From Ignavibacteria bacterium (lineage in GTDB: Bacteria; Bacteroidota; Ignavibacteria; Kapaibacteriales; UBA2268), in NCBI GenBank assembly GCA_031261605.1, contig JAISJI010000060.1:1-64000 (forward strand): a stretch of DNA of 64,000 nt, written 5' to 3'. Made by a program: the position numbers and the translations under genes. The notes below the pieces were generated by a model. That model was not told where the DNA came from and made no database searches. It saw only the letters and a program-made list of their open reading frames with translations. Positions within the stretch are counted from its first letter, which is position 1. The number at the start of each line of letters is the position of its first letter. Below are positions 54,086 through 63,251 of the stretch, piece after piece.

Positions 54086-54514
54086 CTAATACAGATTGTC
54101 AAAAATGTCCGGACTCGCCTCCCAACTCTCACCATCGCAAGGAATAAATTCAGTGCCGATATGCTCATCTAATATGGTGCATAACTGGCTGTCAGGTGCG
54201 AAGTGCTTGCACTTACCGCAAAGCGTGTCGCTCTTTAGTTGCTGTAATCGGGATTGGAATGCGGAGTGCTGCCGATACGCAGGATATGCTACAAAGAACC
54301 AAAAAAAGAATACAGCAAACCACCAATATTCGCTATTTCCCCAATATATTACAAAGAAGGATGTGCCAAGGACAATTATTGTGGAACGCAAAAGTATTCC
54401 CCAGATAATAGAGCCAGTGGTTACGGTTGGTGGAACGATGTAGTTGTCTATGTCGCTACCTTCACGGAACATTAGCAGGTCCTTAATTTTGTCTATGAAT
54501 GAAGTTTGAGCCAT
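54086..54514 (-). CDS. Membrane protein with C-terminal four-cysteine motif
   Basis: 142 residues. Two membrane helices (about 34-57 and 63-81) are followed by a soluble tail with Cys99, Cys102, Cys112 and Cys126 (LCGKCKHFAPDSQLC, then IPCDG), spaced like a small zinc- or Fe-S-binding knuckle. Its start overlaps the stop of the upstream 64-residue membrane protein (TAATG-type), so the two are coupled. Function unknown. Confidence 0.7.
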   Translation of the reverse strand: MAQTSFIDKIKDLLMFREGSDIDNYIVPPTVTTGSIIWGILLRSTIIVLGTSFFVIYWGNSEYWWFAVFFFWFFVAYPAYRQHSAFQSRLQQLKSDTLCGKCKHFAPDSQLCTILDEHIGTEFIPCDGESWEASPDIFDNLY

Positions 54515-54708
54515 TAGATGTATCCTATAACTAATTTATACAAAACGAATAGAATAACCAGCACCGATAGTATGAATATCGCTATCTTCAGCATCTTTTT
54601 TATGATAGAAATGATGAGACCGACAACGATAACAACAGCAAAAATAATAGTTCCGATGGGTAAGTCAGATATAAAATCAGGCATCTGTATAAAGTATGAG
54701 TAGTTCAT
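54514..54708 (-). CDS. Small membrane protein, unknown function
   Basis: A 64-residue protein with two hydrophobic segments (about 18-38 and 42-62) separated by a short basic turn (KKMLK). It is translationally coupled to the Cys4 membrane protein. No family recognised. Confidence 0.6.
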   Translation of the reverse strand: MNYSYFIQMPDFISDLPIGTIIFAVVIVVGLIISIIKKMLKIAIFILSVLVILFVLYKLVIGYI

Positions 54709-54863
54709 AAAAATTTATTTTGGGATAAAAATACGAAAAAAATATCAATTATAATTGTTATTTGAAAAAAAAATCGTAAATTGTATGTTCTATAAAATTG
54801 CATAGTTGTAATTGCGTAATTACGCTCAATACAAATTATTAGATTATAATCGTAGATGCTTAC

Positions 54864-54936
54864 ACGAGCATAGCTCAACTGGTAGAGTGACGGTCTCCAA
54901 AACCGTAGGTTGCGGGTTCGATTCCTGCTGCTCGTG
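54864..54936 (+). tRNA. tRNA-Trp (anticodon CCA)
   Basis: Cloverleaf: acceptor ACGAGCA/TGCTCGT, U8-A9, D-stem GCTC/GAGT, anticodon arm ACGGT-CTCCAAA-ACCGT, T-arm GCGGG-TTCGATT-CCTGC, discriminator G at 54936. The 3' CCA is not encoded. It precedes rpoB by 42 bases; elsewhere this tRNA typically precedes secE/nusG. Confidence 0.95.
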
Positions 54937-54978
54937 CATTTAAAAATAACTCTTAATCACATACAGAGGTGTTTTCCT

Positions 54979-57900
54979 GTGAGTAAACAAAAGAATAATG
55001 ATAATTCACTTGACGCAGAATTTGAAGAAATATACGAACCTGCAGTGGATTTGTATAACAACTACAAAAAAGGCGGCACAACCGATATACGTCTATTAGA
55101 AACAGAGCACGGCTTAATACGTCTTCGCAAGCGTATCACGTTCTCTCGTTCCGATAAAAATCCGGCATACCCAGATTTGCTTGATATACAACTGCACTCT
55201 TTTAGCGAATTTTTGCAAGAGAATGCTCCTCCAAGCAAGCGAAGAAATATCGGCTTGCAATCGGCTTTTATTGCAAACTTTCCTATTGAGGACGCAAGCG
55301 GTATCTATCAGCTGGAATTCATTGATTTCAGCGTAGAAAAACCAAAGAATACCGAGAACGAATGTCGCGAGCGTGAATTGACTTACGCAAAGCCATTGAA
55401 GGCAAAATTGCGTCTGTCCAGTCGCGCCGAAAAGGATTCTGAGGATTACATAGAAGCCGTTGAGCAAGAGGTCTATCTTGGCAATATACCTGTGATGACC
55501 GATAGAGGCACATTCATTATCAATGGAGCAGAGCGCGTTATCGTTAATCAGATACATCGTTCTCCTGGTGTATTTTTCGGCGATGCGTTTCATCCGAATG
55601 GCACTCGTATCTACTCTGCACGTATTATTCCATTCCGTGGCTCATGGGTAGATTTCACTACCGATATACACGATGTGATGTATGCGTATATTGATAGAAA
55701 GAAGAAGTTTCCGGTAACGACTCTTTTGCGTGCTATTGGCTTTTCTTCCGATGAGGAGATATTGGCTCTATTTGACCTTACCACCGATGTAACGCAAGAG
55801 CAGTTGGATGAGACATACCTAGGCAGACGTATTGCATCTGAAATTGTGGATTTAGGCACAGGCGAAATCATTGCCGGTAGAGATGAAATAATTACAGAAG
55901 CATTGCTGAATAAAGTTAGTGAAACAGAAATACCACCTCTCAAGATATTCTCTTATACTGACTCCACAGAAGAGCCAGTAATAGCGAGAACCATCGCTAA
56001 AGATAAAACACGTAACCGCGAAGAAGCACTAGAAGAGGTATATAGACAACTCAGAACCAGCGAAGCACCGGATATTGAGACCGCTTGGGGCTTGATAGAG
56101 AAACTATTCTTTAATCCAAAGAGATATGATTTGGGCGAAGTAGGGCGTTTCCGTATTAACGACAAACTTGGTTTAGATATTCCAATTGAGCATACAACGA
56201 TTACAGTGGAAGATATAATTTCCACGATTAAGTATTTGCTTAAACTGCACTCCGATAAGACGAATGGCGATGATATTGACCACTTGGGCAATAGACGAGT
56301 GCGTAGCGTTGGCGAGCAACTTGCATCCCAAATCAATGTTGGCTTAGCACGTATGACCCGCACGATACGCGAACGTCTTGGTGTGAAAGATGATAGCCAA
56401 CTTACACCAGCCGAATTGGTGAATGCGCGCACCATTAGTTCCGTTATAAACCAATTCTTTGGCACCAATCAACTCTCACAGTTTATGGACCAAACCAATC
56501 CATTAGCGGAACTTACCCATAAACGCAGGACGTCAGCGTTAGGACCGGGCGGTCTTACACGTGAAAGAGCCGGCTTTGAGGTTCGCGATGTGCATTATAC
56601 CCACTATGGTCGCTTGTGTCCAATTGAAACGCCTGAGGGACCGAACATCGGTCTTATCTCTTCACTCGCTCTTCACGGACGCATAAATGATTTAGGATTT
56701 ATAGAGACAGCATATAGAAAAGTTATAGATGGCGTCCTTACGAACGACATCATATACATTACAGCAGAAATAGAAGATAAATACATTACTTGTCCAGCAT
56801 CAACAATAATTGACGAAAAAGGTGTATTGCAAGGCGATAAGATAAGAGCCCGCTATCAGGGCGATTACGTAGTAGTAAGCCCGAAGGAGATACAACTGAT
56901 GGACGTATCCACTGACCAAATAGCTAGTGCTGCTGCTGCTCTTATTCCTTTCCTCGAACACGATGATGCAAACCGTGCCTTAATGGGCTCTAATATGCAG
57001 CGTCAGGCAGTTCCATTGCTTCGTCCGACTGCTCCTATTGTGGGAACAGGTATGGAAGCAAGAATAGCAAGAGATTCCCGAGCATTACTTGTAGCGGAAG
57101 GAAATGGTAAAGTGGAATATGTGTCGTCCAACAAAATTAAAGTGCTGTATGACGATATTCGTAACGCGGAAGAAAAACTTACCGACTTCACATTCAAATG
57201 CGATAAGACATACGATTTAGTTAAATACTTCCGCACTAACCAAGATACTTGTATCAACCAACGCCCAATCGTTCGTAATGGCGATAGAGTTGTTAAGGGA
57301 CAGCCACTCGCCGATAATAGTTCAACAGAGAAAGGCGAACTCGCACTCGGTAGGAATATATTGGTTGCATTTATGCCTTGGAATGGATACAATTTTGAGG
57401 ATGCGATTATTATCAGCGAGCGTATGGTCGCAAAGGACGTATTTACCTCCATCCATATAGAAGAGTTCTCGCTGCAAGTGAGAGATACGAAGCGAGGTAT
57501 AGAGGAATTTACAAAGGAGATTCCAAATATATCAGAGGAAGCAACTAAGGATTTGGATGATGATGGTATCGTTCGCATCGGAGCAAAGATTATAGAAGGC
57601 GATATACTTATCGGCAAAATAACTCCGAAAGGCGAAACAGACCCAACTCCAGAAGAGAAATTGTTGCGTGCTATATTCGGCGATAAAGCAGGCGATGTGA
57701 AAGATGTATCAATGAAAGCAACGCCGGGTATCAAAGGCATTGTAATCAATACAAAATTATTCACCCGCAAGTTCGTTACCGAGAAAGAAGGTAAGCAAAC
57801 CGAAAAGAAAAAACAAGACGCAATTAATAGATTGGAAACAAGGCAATGCAAGGAATTGTCCTTAGAGTTTATGAAACGTTGGACCGGCGCATTAGGAGAT

Positions 57901-58896
57901 GTTGCTTCATTAGGTTTGCGTCTTACGAATGGCGTAGTTATCGTTAAAGCAGGTAGCAAATACAAGCCAGAGACGCTGATGAGCAAGTTCACAGACGGCA
58001 CTTTGGATTTGGAATTGCTTCCAACGGAATACGATTATGTAGCAGATGGCAAGCAAAATGGACTGATTAATACGATAGTATCCAACTTCCAAGCAGCATT
58101 GGCAGACATTAAAGCGGATTTCAAAGCACAGCGATATAAATTAACCTCTGGCGATGAACTACAACCTGGTATTCTGCAAATGGCAAAGGTATATTTAGCA
58201 AAGAAGCGCAAGTTGCAAGTAGGCGATAAGATGGCAGGACGACACGGCAATAAAGGTATCGTTTCCAAAATCGTTCCTGTGGAAGATATGCCGTTCCTTC
58301 CGGATGGCACATCTGTAGAAATAGTTCTTAATCCTCTTGGCGTGCCTTCACGTATGAACCTCGGTCAGTTGTATGAGACAGCGCTTGGTTGGGCAGGATA
58401 CAAACTCGGAGTCCATTTCGCTACCCCTATTTTTGATGGTGCTACTTGGGACCAAGTAGGCGACTTCCTTGAGAAAGCGGGCTTACCACGAACAGGTAAA
58501 TCAATGCTATTTGATGGTAAAACCGGTGACCAATTCGACGAACTCGTGACCATCGGTATAATCTATATGCTTAAACTCTCCCACTTGGTAGAAGATAAGA
58601 TGCACGCACGTTCCATCGGACCATACTCACTCATCACTCAACAGCCACTCGGCGGTAAAGCACAATTCGGCGGACAGCGTTTGGGAGAAATGGAGGTATG
58701 GGCACTCGAAGCGTATGGTGCAGCTCATACTTTGCGTGAAATGATTACGCAAAAATCCGATGACGTAACCGGTAGAGCAAAAATGTATGAAGCAATAGTC
58801 AAAGGCGATAACATACCGCCGTCTAATGTTCCGGAGTCCTTCCACGTATTGCAACGCGAGTTACAGGGCTTATGTTTAGACCTGATAATAGAATAA
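54979..58896 (+). CDS. rpoB: RNA polymerase beta subunit
   Basis: A 1305-residue core polymerase subunit. The start is GTG at 54979 with AGAGGTG upstream; an earlier in-frame start falls inside the tRNA. An about 50-residue N-terminal extension precedes RLRKRITFS and YPDLLDIQL. The rifampicin region reads FGTNQLSQFMDQTNPLAEL then THKRRTSALGPGGLTRERAG, with the Asp, His and Ser that determine sensitivity present. GDKMAGRHGNKGIVSKIVP and the C-terminal GGKAQFGGQRLGEMEVWALE clamp-binding region are intact. rpoC, normally immediately downstream, is absent; the next gene is a VOC protein. Confidence 0.98.
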   Translation: MSKQKNNDNSLDAEFEEIYEPAVDLYNNYKKGGTTDIRLLETEHGLIRLRKRITFSRSDKNPAYPDLLDIQLHSFSEFLQENAPPSKRRNIGLQSAFIANFPIEDASGIYQLEFIDFSVEKPKNTENECRERELTYAKPLKAKLRLSSRAEKDSEDYIEAVEQEVYLGNIPVMTDRGTFIINGAERVIVNQIHRSPGVFFGDAFHPNGTRIYSARIIPFRGSWVDFTTDIHDVMYAYIDRKKKFPVTTLLRAIGFSSDEEILALFDLTTDVTQEQLDETYLGRRIASEIVDLGTGEIIAGRDEIITEALLNKVSETEIPPLKIFSYTDSTEEPVIARTIAKDKTRNREEALEEVYRQLRTSEAPDIETAWGLIEKLFFNPKRYDLGEVGRFRINDKLGLDIPIEHTTITVEDIISTIKYLLKLHSDKTNGDDIDHLGNRRVRSVGEQLASQINVGLARMTRTIRERLGVKDDSQLTPAELVNARTISSVINQFFGTNQLSQFMDQTNPLAELTHKRRTSALGPGGLTRERAGFEVRDVHYTHYGRLCPIETPEGPNIGLISSLALHGRINDLGFIETAYRKVIDGVLTNDIIYITAEIEDKYITCPASTIIDEKGVLQGDKIRARYQGDYVVVSPKEIQLMDVSTDQIASAAAALIPFLEHDDANRALMGSNMQRQAVPLLRPTAPIVGTGMEARIARDSRALLVAEGNGKVEYVSSNKIKVLYDDIRNAEEKLTDFTFKCDKTYDLVKYFRTNQDTCINQRPIVRNGDRVVKGQPLADNSSTEKGELALGRNILVAFMPWNGYNFEDAIIISERMVAKDVFTSIHIEEFSLQVRDTKRGIEEFTKEIPNISEEATKDLDDDGIVRIGAKIIEGDILIGKITPKGETDPTPEEKLLRAIFGDKAGDVKDVSMKATPGIKGIVINTKLFTRKFVTEKEGKQTEKKKQDAINRLETRQCKELSLEFMKRWTGALGDVASLGLRLTNGVVIVKAGSKYKPETLMSKFTDGTLDLELLPTEYDYVADGKQNGLINTIVSNFQAALADIKADFKAQRYKLTSGDELQPGILQMAKVYLAKKRKLQVGDKMAGRHGNKGIVSKIVPVEDMPFLPDGTSVEIVLNPLGVPSRMNLGQLYETALGWAGYKLGVHFATPIFDGATWDQVGDFLEKAGLPRTGKSMLFDGKTGDQFDELVTIGIIYMLKLSHLVEDKMHARSIGPYSLITQQPLGGKAQFGGQRLGEMEVWALEAYGAAHTLREMITQKSDDVTGRAKMYEAIVKGDNIPPSNVPESFHVLQRELQGLCLDLIIE

Positions 58897-58967
58897 ATAT
58901 TGATATACATAGAGGGATACTATAAACGTATTCCTCTACTTTTATATAACAAATAGGAAATATAATT

Positions 58968-59405
58968 ATGGCACAAAGTAATAAAAACGATATTCCCAAG
59001 GTAACAGGCATTGGTGGAATATTCTTCATAGCAAACAATCCTGATAAATTGAACAAATGGTATAATGTCAATTTGGGATTGGAGGTGAACGATTATGGTT
59101 CAACTTTTGAATTTAGAAATGCAAATAATCCAGATGAAATAAATTATCTGCAATGGAGTGCATTTGCTGAAGATACCGATTATTTTCAACCCTCTAAGAA
59201 AGATTTTATGATTAATTATAGAGTTCAGAACCTTGAAGGACTTGTTGAGAAATTAAAAAGCAATGGTGTTACAATTTGTGATGCGATAGAAAATTATGAA
59301 TATGGAAAATTTGTCCATATATTAGATTTAGAAGGGAACAAAATAGAATTATGGGAACCAATAGATAACGAGTTAACCAAACTTGGTGGCAATACAACAA
59401 AATAA
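58968..59405 (+). CDS. VOC/glyoxalase-family protein
   Basis: A 145-residue single-chain vicinal-oxygen-chelate fold. VTGIGGIFFIANNPDKLNKW begins the first beta-alpha-beta unit, with NVNLGLEVNDYG following. The ending FVHILDLEGNKIELWEPID is the typical metal-site Glu-containing strand. Such proteins include glyoxalases and resistance dioxygenases; specificity cannot be assigned. AGGAAAT precedes the ATG. It occupies the position where rpoC is expected. Confidence 0.87.
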   Translation: MAQSNKNDIPKVTGIGGIFFIANNPDKLNKWYNVNLGLEVNDYGSTFEFRNANNPDEINYLQWSAFAEDTDYFQPSKKDFMINYRVQNLEGLVEKLKSNGVTICDAIENYEYGKFVHILDLEGNKIELWEPIDNELTKLGGNTTK

Positions 59406-59420
59406 ATAAACTAATAGGTT

Positions 59421-60533
59421 ATGCAACCACACAACATCTTCATCATTGCCGGTGAACCCTCCGGAGATATGCACGCTGCTATGCTCATACGCAAACTAAA
59501 AGAGATAGCCCCCAATCTTCGTTTCTTTGGTATTGGTGGTTCAAAGATGCGTGCCGAAGGATTTCAATCGCTCGTTCCGATTGAGGAAATAGCCGTTACC
59601 GGTTTCGTTGAAGTTGCAAAACGCCTGCTATACTTTATGAAACTGAAGCAACGCTGCGAAGAAGTGATGTTAAGAGAGAATATTGACTGCTTCATACCTG
59701 TTGATTACCCGGGCTTCAATATCAAAATAGCGAAATTCGCCACCTCCCACAATATTCCCGTCTATTACTACATTGCACCACAGGTTTGGGCTTGGGGCAA
59801 AAATCGTTGGAAAAAATTATTGCATTGCGTTACTAAACTGCTTGTGCTATTCCCATTTGAGGAGAAGTATTTCTTGGATAAAGGTATAGATGCGAAATTT
59901 GTTGGGCATCCGCTGTTGGATAATCCGGTCTTTGCAATGGAGAATATTGTAAGCAATGAGATGAATAGGGAGAAGGAACTTATTTCCTTTTATCCGGGAA
60001 GTCGCCAAAATGAAGTGGAACGCAACTTGCAACTATTCACTCAAACGGCACTATTGCTGGCTAAGCATAATGCAGAGTATCACTTTGGATTTGCGGTGTC
60101 GCCCAATGTATCGGAGAGCAATTTTGATTTTTTGCAGGATATAGGTATTAATTATACATTGTATCGCAATTCTTACGAACTGATGCAGAAGTCGCACTTT
60201 GGAGTGAGCAAAGCAGGCACAACAACGCTCGAAGCAGCATTGCTCAATATGAATATGCTGATGGCACATAAGACATCGCCGACACACTATTTGATGGGAA
60301 AATGGCTCGCAAATTTGGATTACATATCGCTACCTAACATATTGGTAAATAAGCCGATTGTGCCAGAATACATACAAAAAGACGCAACACCCCCGCAAAT
60401 AGCAGCATCCGTAATTGATTTTATGGATAATCCGGAGAAGTGCATTGCTCAGAAGAAGAGATTTGCAGAAATGCGCCAGATACTTGGTAATACCGGCTCT
60501 GCTGAAAATGCTGCAAAAGAGATATTGCGATAG
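59421..60533 (+). CDS. lpxB: Lipid-A-disaccharide synthase
   Basis: A 370-residue GT19 enzyme joining UDP-2,3-diacylglucosamine to lipid X in lipid A synthesis at the inner membrane. It starts NIFIIAGEPSGDMHAAMLIR and has GIGGSKMRAEGFQSLVPIEE, PVYYYIAPQVWAWGKNRWKK and SFYPGSRQNEVERNLQLF, all diagnostic. It shows that the organism makes lipid A, so it is Gram-negative with LPS or LOS. The neighbours are not other lpx genes. Confidence 0.96.
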   Translation: MQPHNIFIIAGEPSGDMHAAMLIRKLKEIAPNLRFFGIGGSKMRAEGFQSLVPIEEIAVTGFVEVAKRLLYFMKLKQRCEEVMLRENIDCFIPVDYPGFNIKIAKFATSHNIPVYYYIAPQVWAWGKNRWKKLLHCVTKLLVLFPFEEKYFLDKGIDAKFVGHPLLDNPVFAMENIVSNEMNREKELISFYPGSRQNEVERNLQLFTQTALLLAKHNAEYHFGFAVSPNVSESNFDFLQDIGINYTLYRNSYELMQKSHFGVSKAGTTTLEAALLNMNMLMAHKTSPTHYLMGKWLANLDYISLPNILVNKPIVPEYIQKDATPPQIAASVIDFMDNPEKCIAQKKRFAEMRQILGNTGSAENAAKEILR

Positions 60534-60572
60534 AACGCAATCGCAAATATGGTTTATGAAAATAGCACACAC

Positions 60573-60603
60573 TTTGCAATGTCAATAAAAAGTGGTATTT
60601 TTG
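60573..60603 (+). promoter_or_regulatory. Bacteroidota-type promoter of carA
   Basis: TTTG (60573-60576), a 19-base spacer and TATTTTTG (60596-60603) match the -33/-7 consensus exactly. Transcription would begin near 60610, which supports the ATG at 60621 as the carA start rather than upstream in-frame codons. Confidence 0.65.
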
Positions 60604-60620
60604 TAAATATAATAGATATT

Positions 60621-61712
60621 ATGGACACACAACTCAAATCACAATTAATATTGGATGACGGCTCCGTTTTTACGGGCTATTCCTTCGGCTACGAAGAATC
60701 CATAGCCGGCGAGGTCGTCTTCAATACCGCAATGACCGGCTATTGCGAATCCCTAACAGACCCATCTTATGCAGGACAAATAATGGTTCTGACCTTCCCA
60801 CTTATAGGTAACTATGGCGTTCCCAGCCGCGAAATCCGCAAAAATGGCATCTCACAATTTATGGAAAGCGAAAAAATTCATACGCAAGCAATGATTATCA
60901 GCGATATTAGTATTGAATGCAGTCATTGGAATGCGAAGAATACGCTATCGTCTTGGCTAAAAGAAGAGCATATACCCGGCTTGTATGGTGTTGATACGCG
61001 TGCTATTACCAAGTTGCTACGGGAGAAAGGCAGTATGAAAGGAAAGATAGTTGTAGAGAACACAGCCGATGTTGAATTTTACGACCCGAATGCGATAAAT
61101 CAAGTAGCCAACGTATCCTGCAAGGAGGTAATTACTTACAACGATGCGCCGGATAAGAAGCGCGTAGTGCTTGTGGATTGCGGAGTTAAGCATAATATCA
61201 TACGCGAACTAGCGGATAAACGGGATTTCACCGTTATACGTGTGCCTTGGGATTATAATTTCAATGACTTAGAGTATGACGGCTTATTTATTAGCAATGG
61301 TCCGGGCGACCCCGATACTTGCTCTAAAACAGTGGAACATATACGCAAAGCATTATCGGATAAGAAGCCGATTTGTGGTATCTGTATGGGAAATCAGTTA
61401 CTTGCGAAGGCAGGTGGTGCTACAATATACAAGTTAAAATATGGGCATCGTAGCCATAACCAGCCGGTTCAGATGGTTGGCACGACGAAATGCTACATCA
61501 CATCGCAAAACCACGGCTATGCAGTGGATAGTGCGACATTGGGTTCGGATTGGGAGCCATTGTTTGTGAATATGAATGATGGGACGAATGAAGGGATACA
61601 GCATAAGAGCAAGGCATTTTTTTCGGCACAATTTCATCCGGAGGCGTGTGGTGGACCTACGGACACAGAGTTTATATTTGATAGATTTGGTAATAGTATT
61701 AATAATGTATAG
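60621..61712 (+). CDS. carA: Carbamoyl-phosphate synthase small (glutaminase) subunit
   Basis: A 363-residue glutamine amidotransferase feeding ammonia to CarB for pyrimidine and arginine synthesis. The N-terminal domain has LILDDGSVFTGYSFGYEESI and NTAMTGYCESLTDPSYAGQI. The class I GATase domain has the nucleophile in CGICMGNQLLAKAGG and the His-Glu pair in FSAQFHPEACGG. In the nucleophile motif Asn replaces the common His of GHQ. The carB partner begins 1.5 kb downstream, beyond an inserted methyltransferase/nuclease pair. Confidence 0.95.
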   Translation: MDTQLKSQLILDDGSVFTGYSFGYEESIAGEVVFNTAMTGYCESLTDPSYAGQIMVLTFPLIGNYGVPSREIRKNGISQFMESEKIHTQAMIISDISIECSHWNAKNTLSSWLKEEHIPGLYGVDTRAITKLLREKGSMKGKIVVENTADVEFYDPNAINQVANVSCKEVITYNDAPDKKRVVLVDCGVKHNIIRELADKRDFTVIRVPWDYNFNDLEYDGLFISNGPGDPDTCSKTVEHIRKALSDKKPICGICMGNQLLAKAGGATIYKLKYGHRSHNQPVQMVGTTKCYITSQNHGYAVDSATLGSDWEPLFVNMNDGTNEGIQHKSKAFFSAQFHPEACGGPTDTEFIFDRFGNSINNV

Positions 61713-61715
61713 GGG

Positions 61716-62669
61716 GTGAGGGTGGAATTTGCTAAAAATGAGATATGTCAAATAAATGTTTTGAGTTTATTTGATGGGATTTCCACCTTGCATTTGGCGT
61801 TGGATAAACTTGGGATAAGCGTTAATAATTATTATGCAAGTGAAATTGAAAGGGACTCCATTTCTATTTCAAATTATAATTTTCCTAATGTTATTAATTT
61901 GGGAGATATTAATAATTGGAAGGAATGGGATATAGATTGGGATAGCATAGACGTAGTGGCTGGTGGCAGTCCTTGTCAGTCATTTTCTATCGCTAATCAA
62001 GGTAATAGAAATGATAAGGGATTTGAAGGTAAATCAAAATTGTTTTTTGTATATCTTGACATTTTAAATCATATAAAAGATAGAAATGCCGAAGTAAAAT
62101 TCTTGTTAGAGAATGTAAAAATGAAGAAGGAATGGCGAGACAAAATATCATCATACTTGGAAGTAGCGCCGATTTTAATAGATTCCGAAGTGGTGTCTGC
62201 ACAACATAGGGAAAGATATTATTGGTGCAATTGGAATGTAGAACCAATAATAAAGCAAAAAAATGTGGTATTGAATAATATTGTTGATAATTATACAGAT
62301 AGATATTTTTTATCAGATAAGCATCATAAAGCATTTATGAAATCATACAATTGGAAGCATTGCGAGTTAAATGGAAAAGGTAAAACCATAATCGCATCAT
62401 ATTTTAAACAGCCCCCACACACAACTTATATCCCTTGCAAAGAATCACCAAGTGGCTTCAGAAGATTAACCCCTTTAGAATGCGAGCGTGTGATGACGCT
62501 TCCGGATAACTATACCAAATATGGAATTAAAGATGGCAATGTAAATGAAATAAGTGATACAGGTAGATATCGGGCTGTTGGCAATGGATGGACATTAGAA
62601 GTAATAAAACATATTTTTTCTAATCTTATTATACCAAATGGAGGAGCAGGGTGGAAATTAGCGAAATGA
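61716..62669 (+). CDS. DNA cytosine-5 methyltransferase (restriction-modification)
   Basis: A 317-residue C5-methyltransferase. Motif I LSLFDGISTLHLALDKLG (about 16), the catalytic PCQ in GGSPCQSFSIAN (Cys87), ENV (132-134), QHRERYYW (about 163-170), and the C-terminal RRLTPLECERVMTLP and YRAVGNGWTLEVIKHI are all present. The ENVKMKKEWRDKISSYL and SAQHRERYYWCNW regions resemble the Dnmt3-like bacterial subgroup. The target-recognition segment is short. The GTG start lies 3 bases after the carA stop, so it would ride on the carA transcript. AT-rich codon use, unlike carA and carB. Confidence 0.9.
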   Translation: MRVEFAKNEICQINVLSLFDGISTLHLALDKLGISVNNYYASEIERDSISISNYNFPNVINLGDINNWKEWDIDWDSIDVVAGGSPCQSFSIANQGNRNDKGFEGKSKLFFVYLDILNHIKDRNAEVKFLLENVKMKKEWRDKISSYLEVAPILIDSEVVSAQHRERYYWCNWNVEPIIKQKNVVLNNIVDNYTDRYFLSDKHHKAFMKSYNWKHCELNGKGKTIIASYFKQPPHTTYIPCKESPSGFRRLTPLECERVMTLPDNYTKYGIKDGNVNEISDTGRYRAVGNGWTLEVIKHIFSNLIIPNGGAGWKLAK

Positions 62670-63151
62670 AAGAATTATTAATTAGTAATTTGCCTGATAA
62701 ATTAAAATGTGGCAGAGAGATATACAAATCAAGAAGTAATTATGAACAAGTATTGTGTGATGAATTAGGTTGGAAATGCGAAAAGAACACTTATTGGGAT
62801 GCAGATTACAAAGGAGTTAAAATAGAAATAAAGAAGGGAAACACTTGGTTAAATGTTAGAAGATATGCTCAATTAGTTATTAATGATATAGATTGTTCAA
62901 ATGACATAACTGCAATATTTACGAAAGATGATAAGGATAAAACTATAAGAGCAGTATACTTTGTAAAAACATCTGTTATTATTGAAATCGCATTGAAAAT
63001 GGACAAAGAAATTGCAAAGAAAATAATAGAATTAGACAAACATTGGAAAGAAATTTGCAAAGAGTATTTAGGTAATGACACAGATAGTCAAGTAAATTTC
63101 AAGGTGAGTGCGTATAAAAGTTTAAGTTTTTGTCATAAAATATTTGAATGA
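62651..63151 (+). CDS. Putative restriction endonuclease, PD-(D/E)xK-type
   Basis: A 166-residue protein. The segment YWDADYKGVKIEIKKGNTW (about 48-66) contains an acidic residue followed by E59-I-K61, the PD-(D/E)xK nuclease layout. The start is GTG at 62651 with GGAGGAG 4-6 bases upstream, overlapping the methyltransferase by 19 bases; an ATG at 62666 has poorer spacing. Coupling to a C5 methyltransferase makes a type II restriction partner the natural reading. I know no close relative, and the specificity is open. AT-rich. Confidence 0.7.
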   Translation: MEISEMKELLISNLPDKLKCGREIYKSRSNYEQVLCDELGWKCEKNTYWDADYKGVKIEIKKGNTWLNVRRYAQLVINDIDCSNDITAIFTKDDKDKTIRAVYFVKTSVIIEIALKMDKEIAKKIIELDKHWKEICKEYLGNDTDSQVNFKVSAYKSLSFCHKIFE

Positions 63152-63251
63152 CCAGCGAGTTAATTCGCAAACTATTTCGCGTTCCGAAAAAGATAATTCC
63201 GACACTTAATGGAAGAATGAACACCGACATTTTTTAATACTTTAGAACCTT

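Noticed and set aside
54910-54978. Earlier start for rpoB
   Set aside because: The TTG lies inside tRNA-Trp; GTG at 54979 has a ribosome site and gives the expected N-terminus.
57003-58001. 332-codon - strand frame inside rpoB
   Set aside because: Ser/Leu-rich shadow translation of a highly conserved gene; no motif, no start context.
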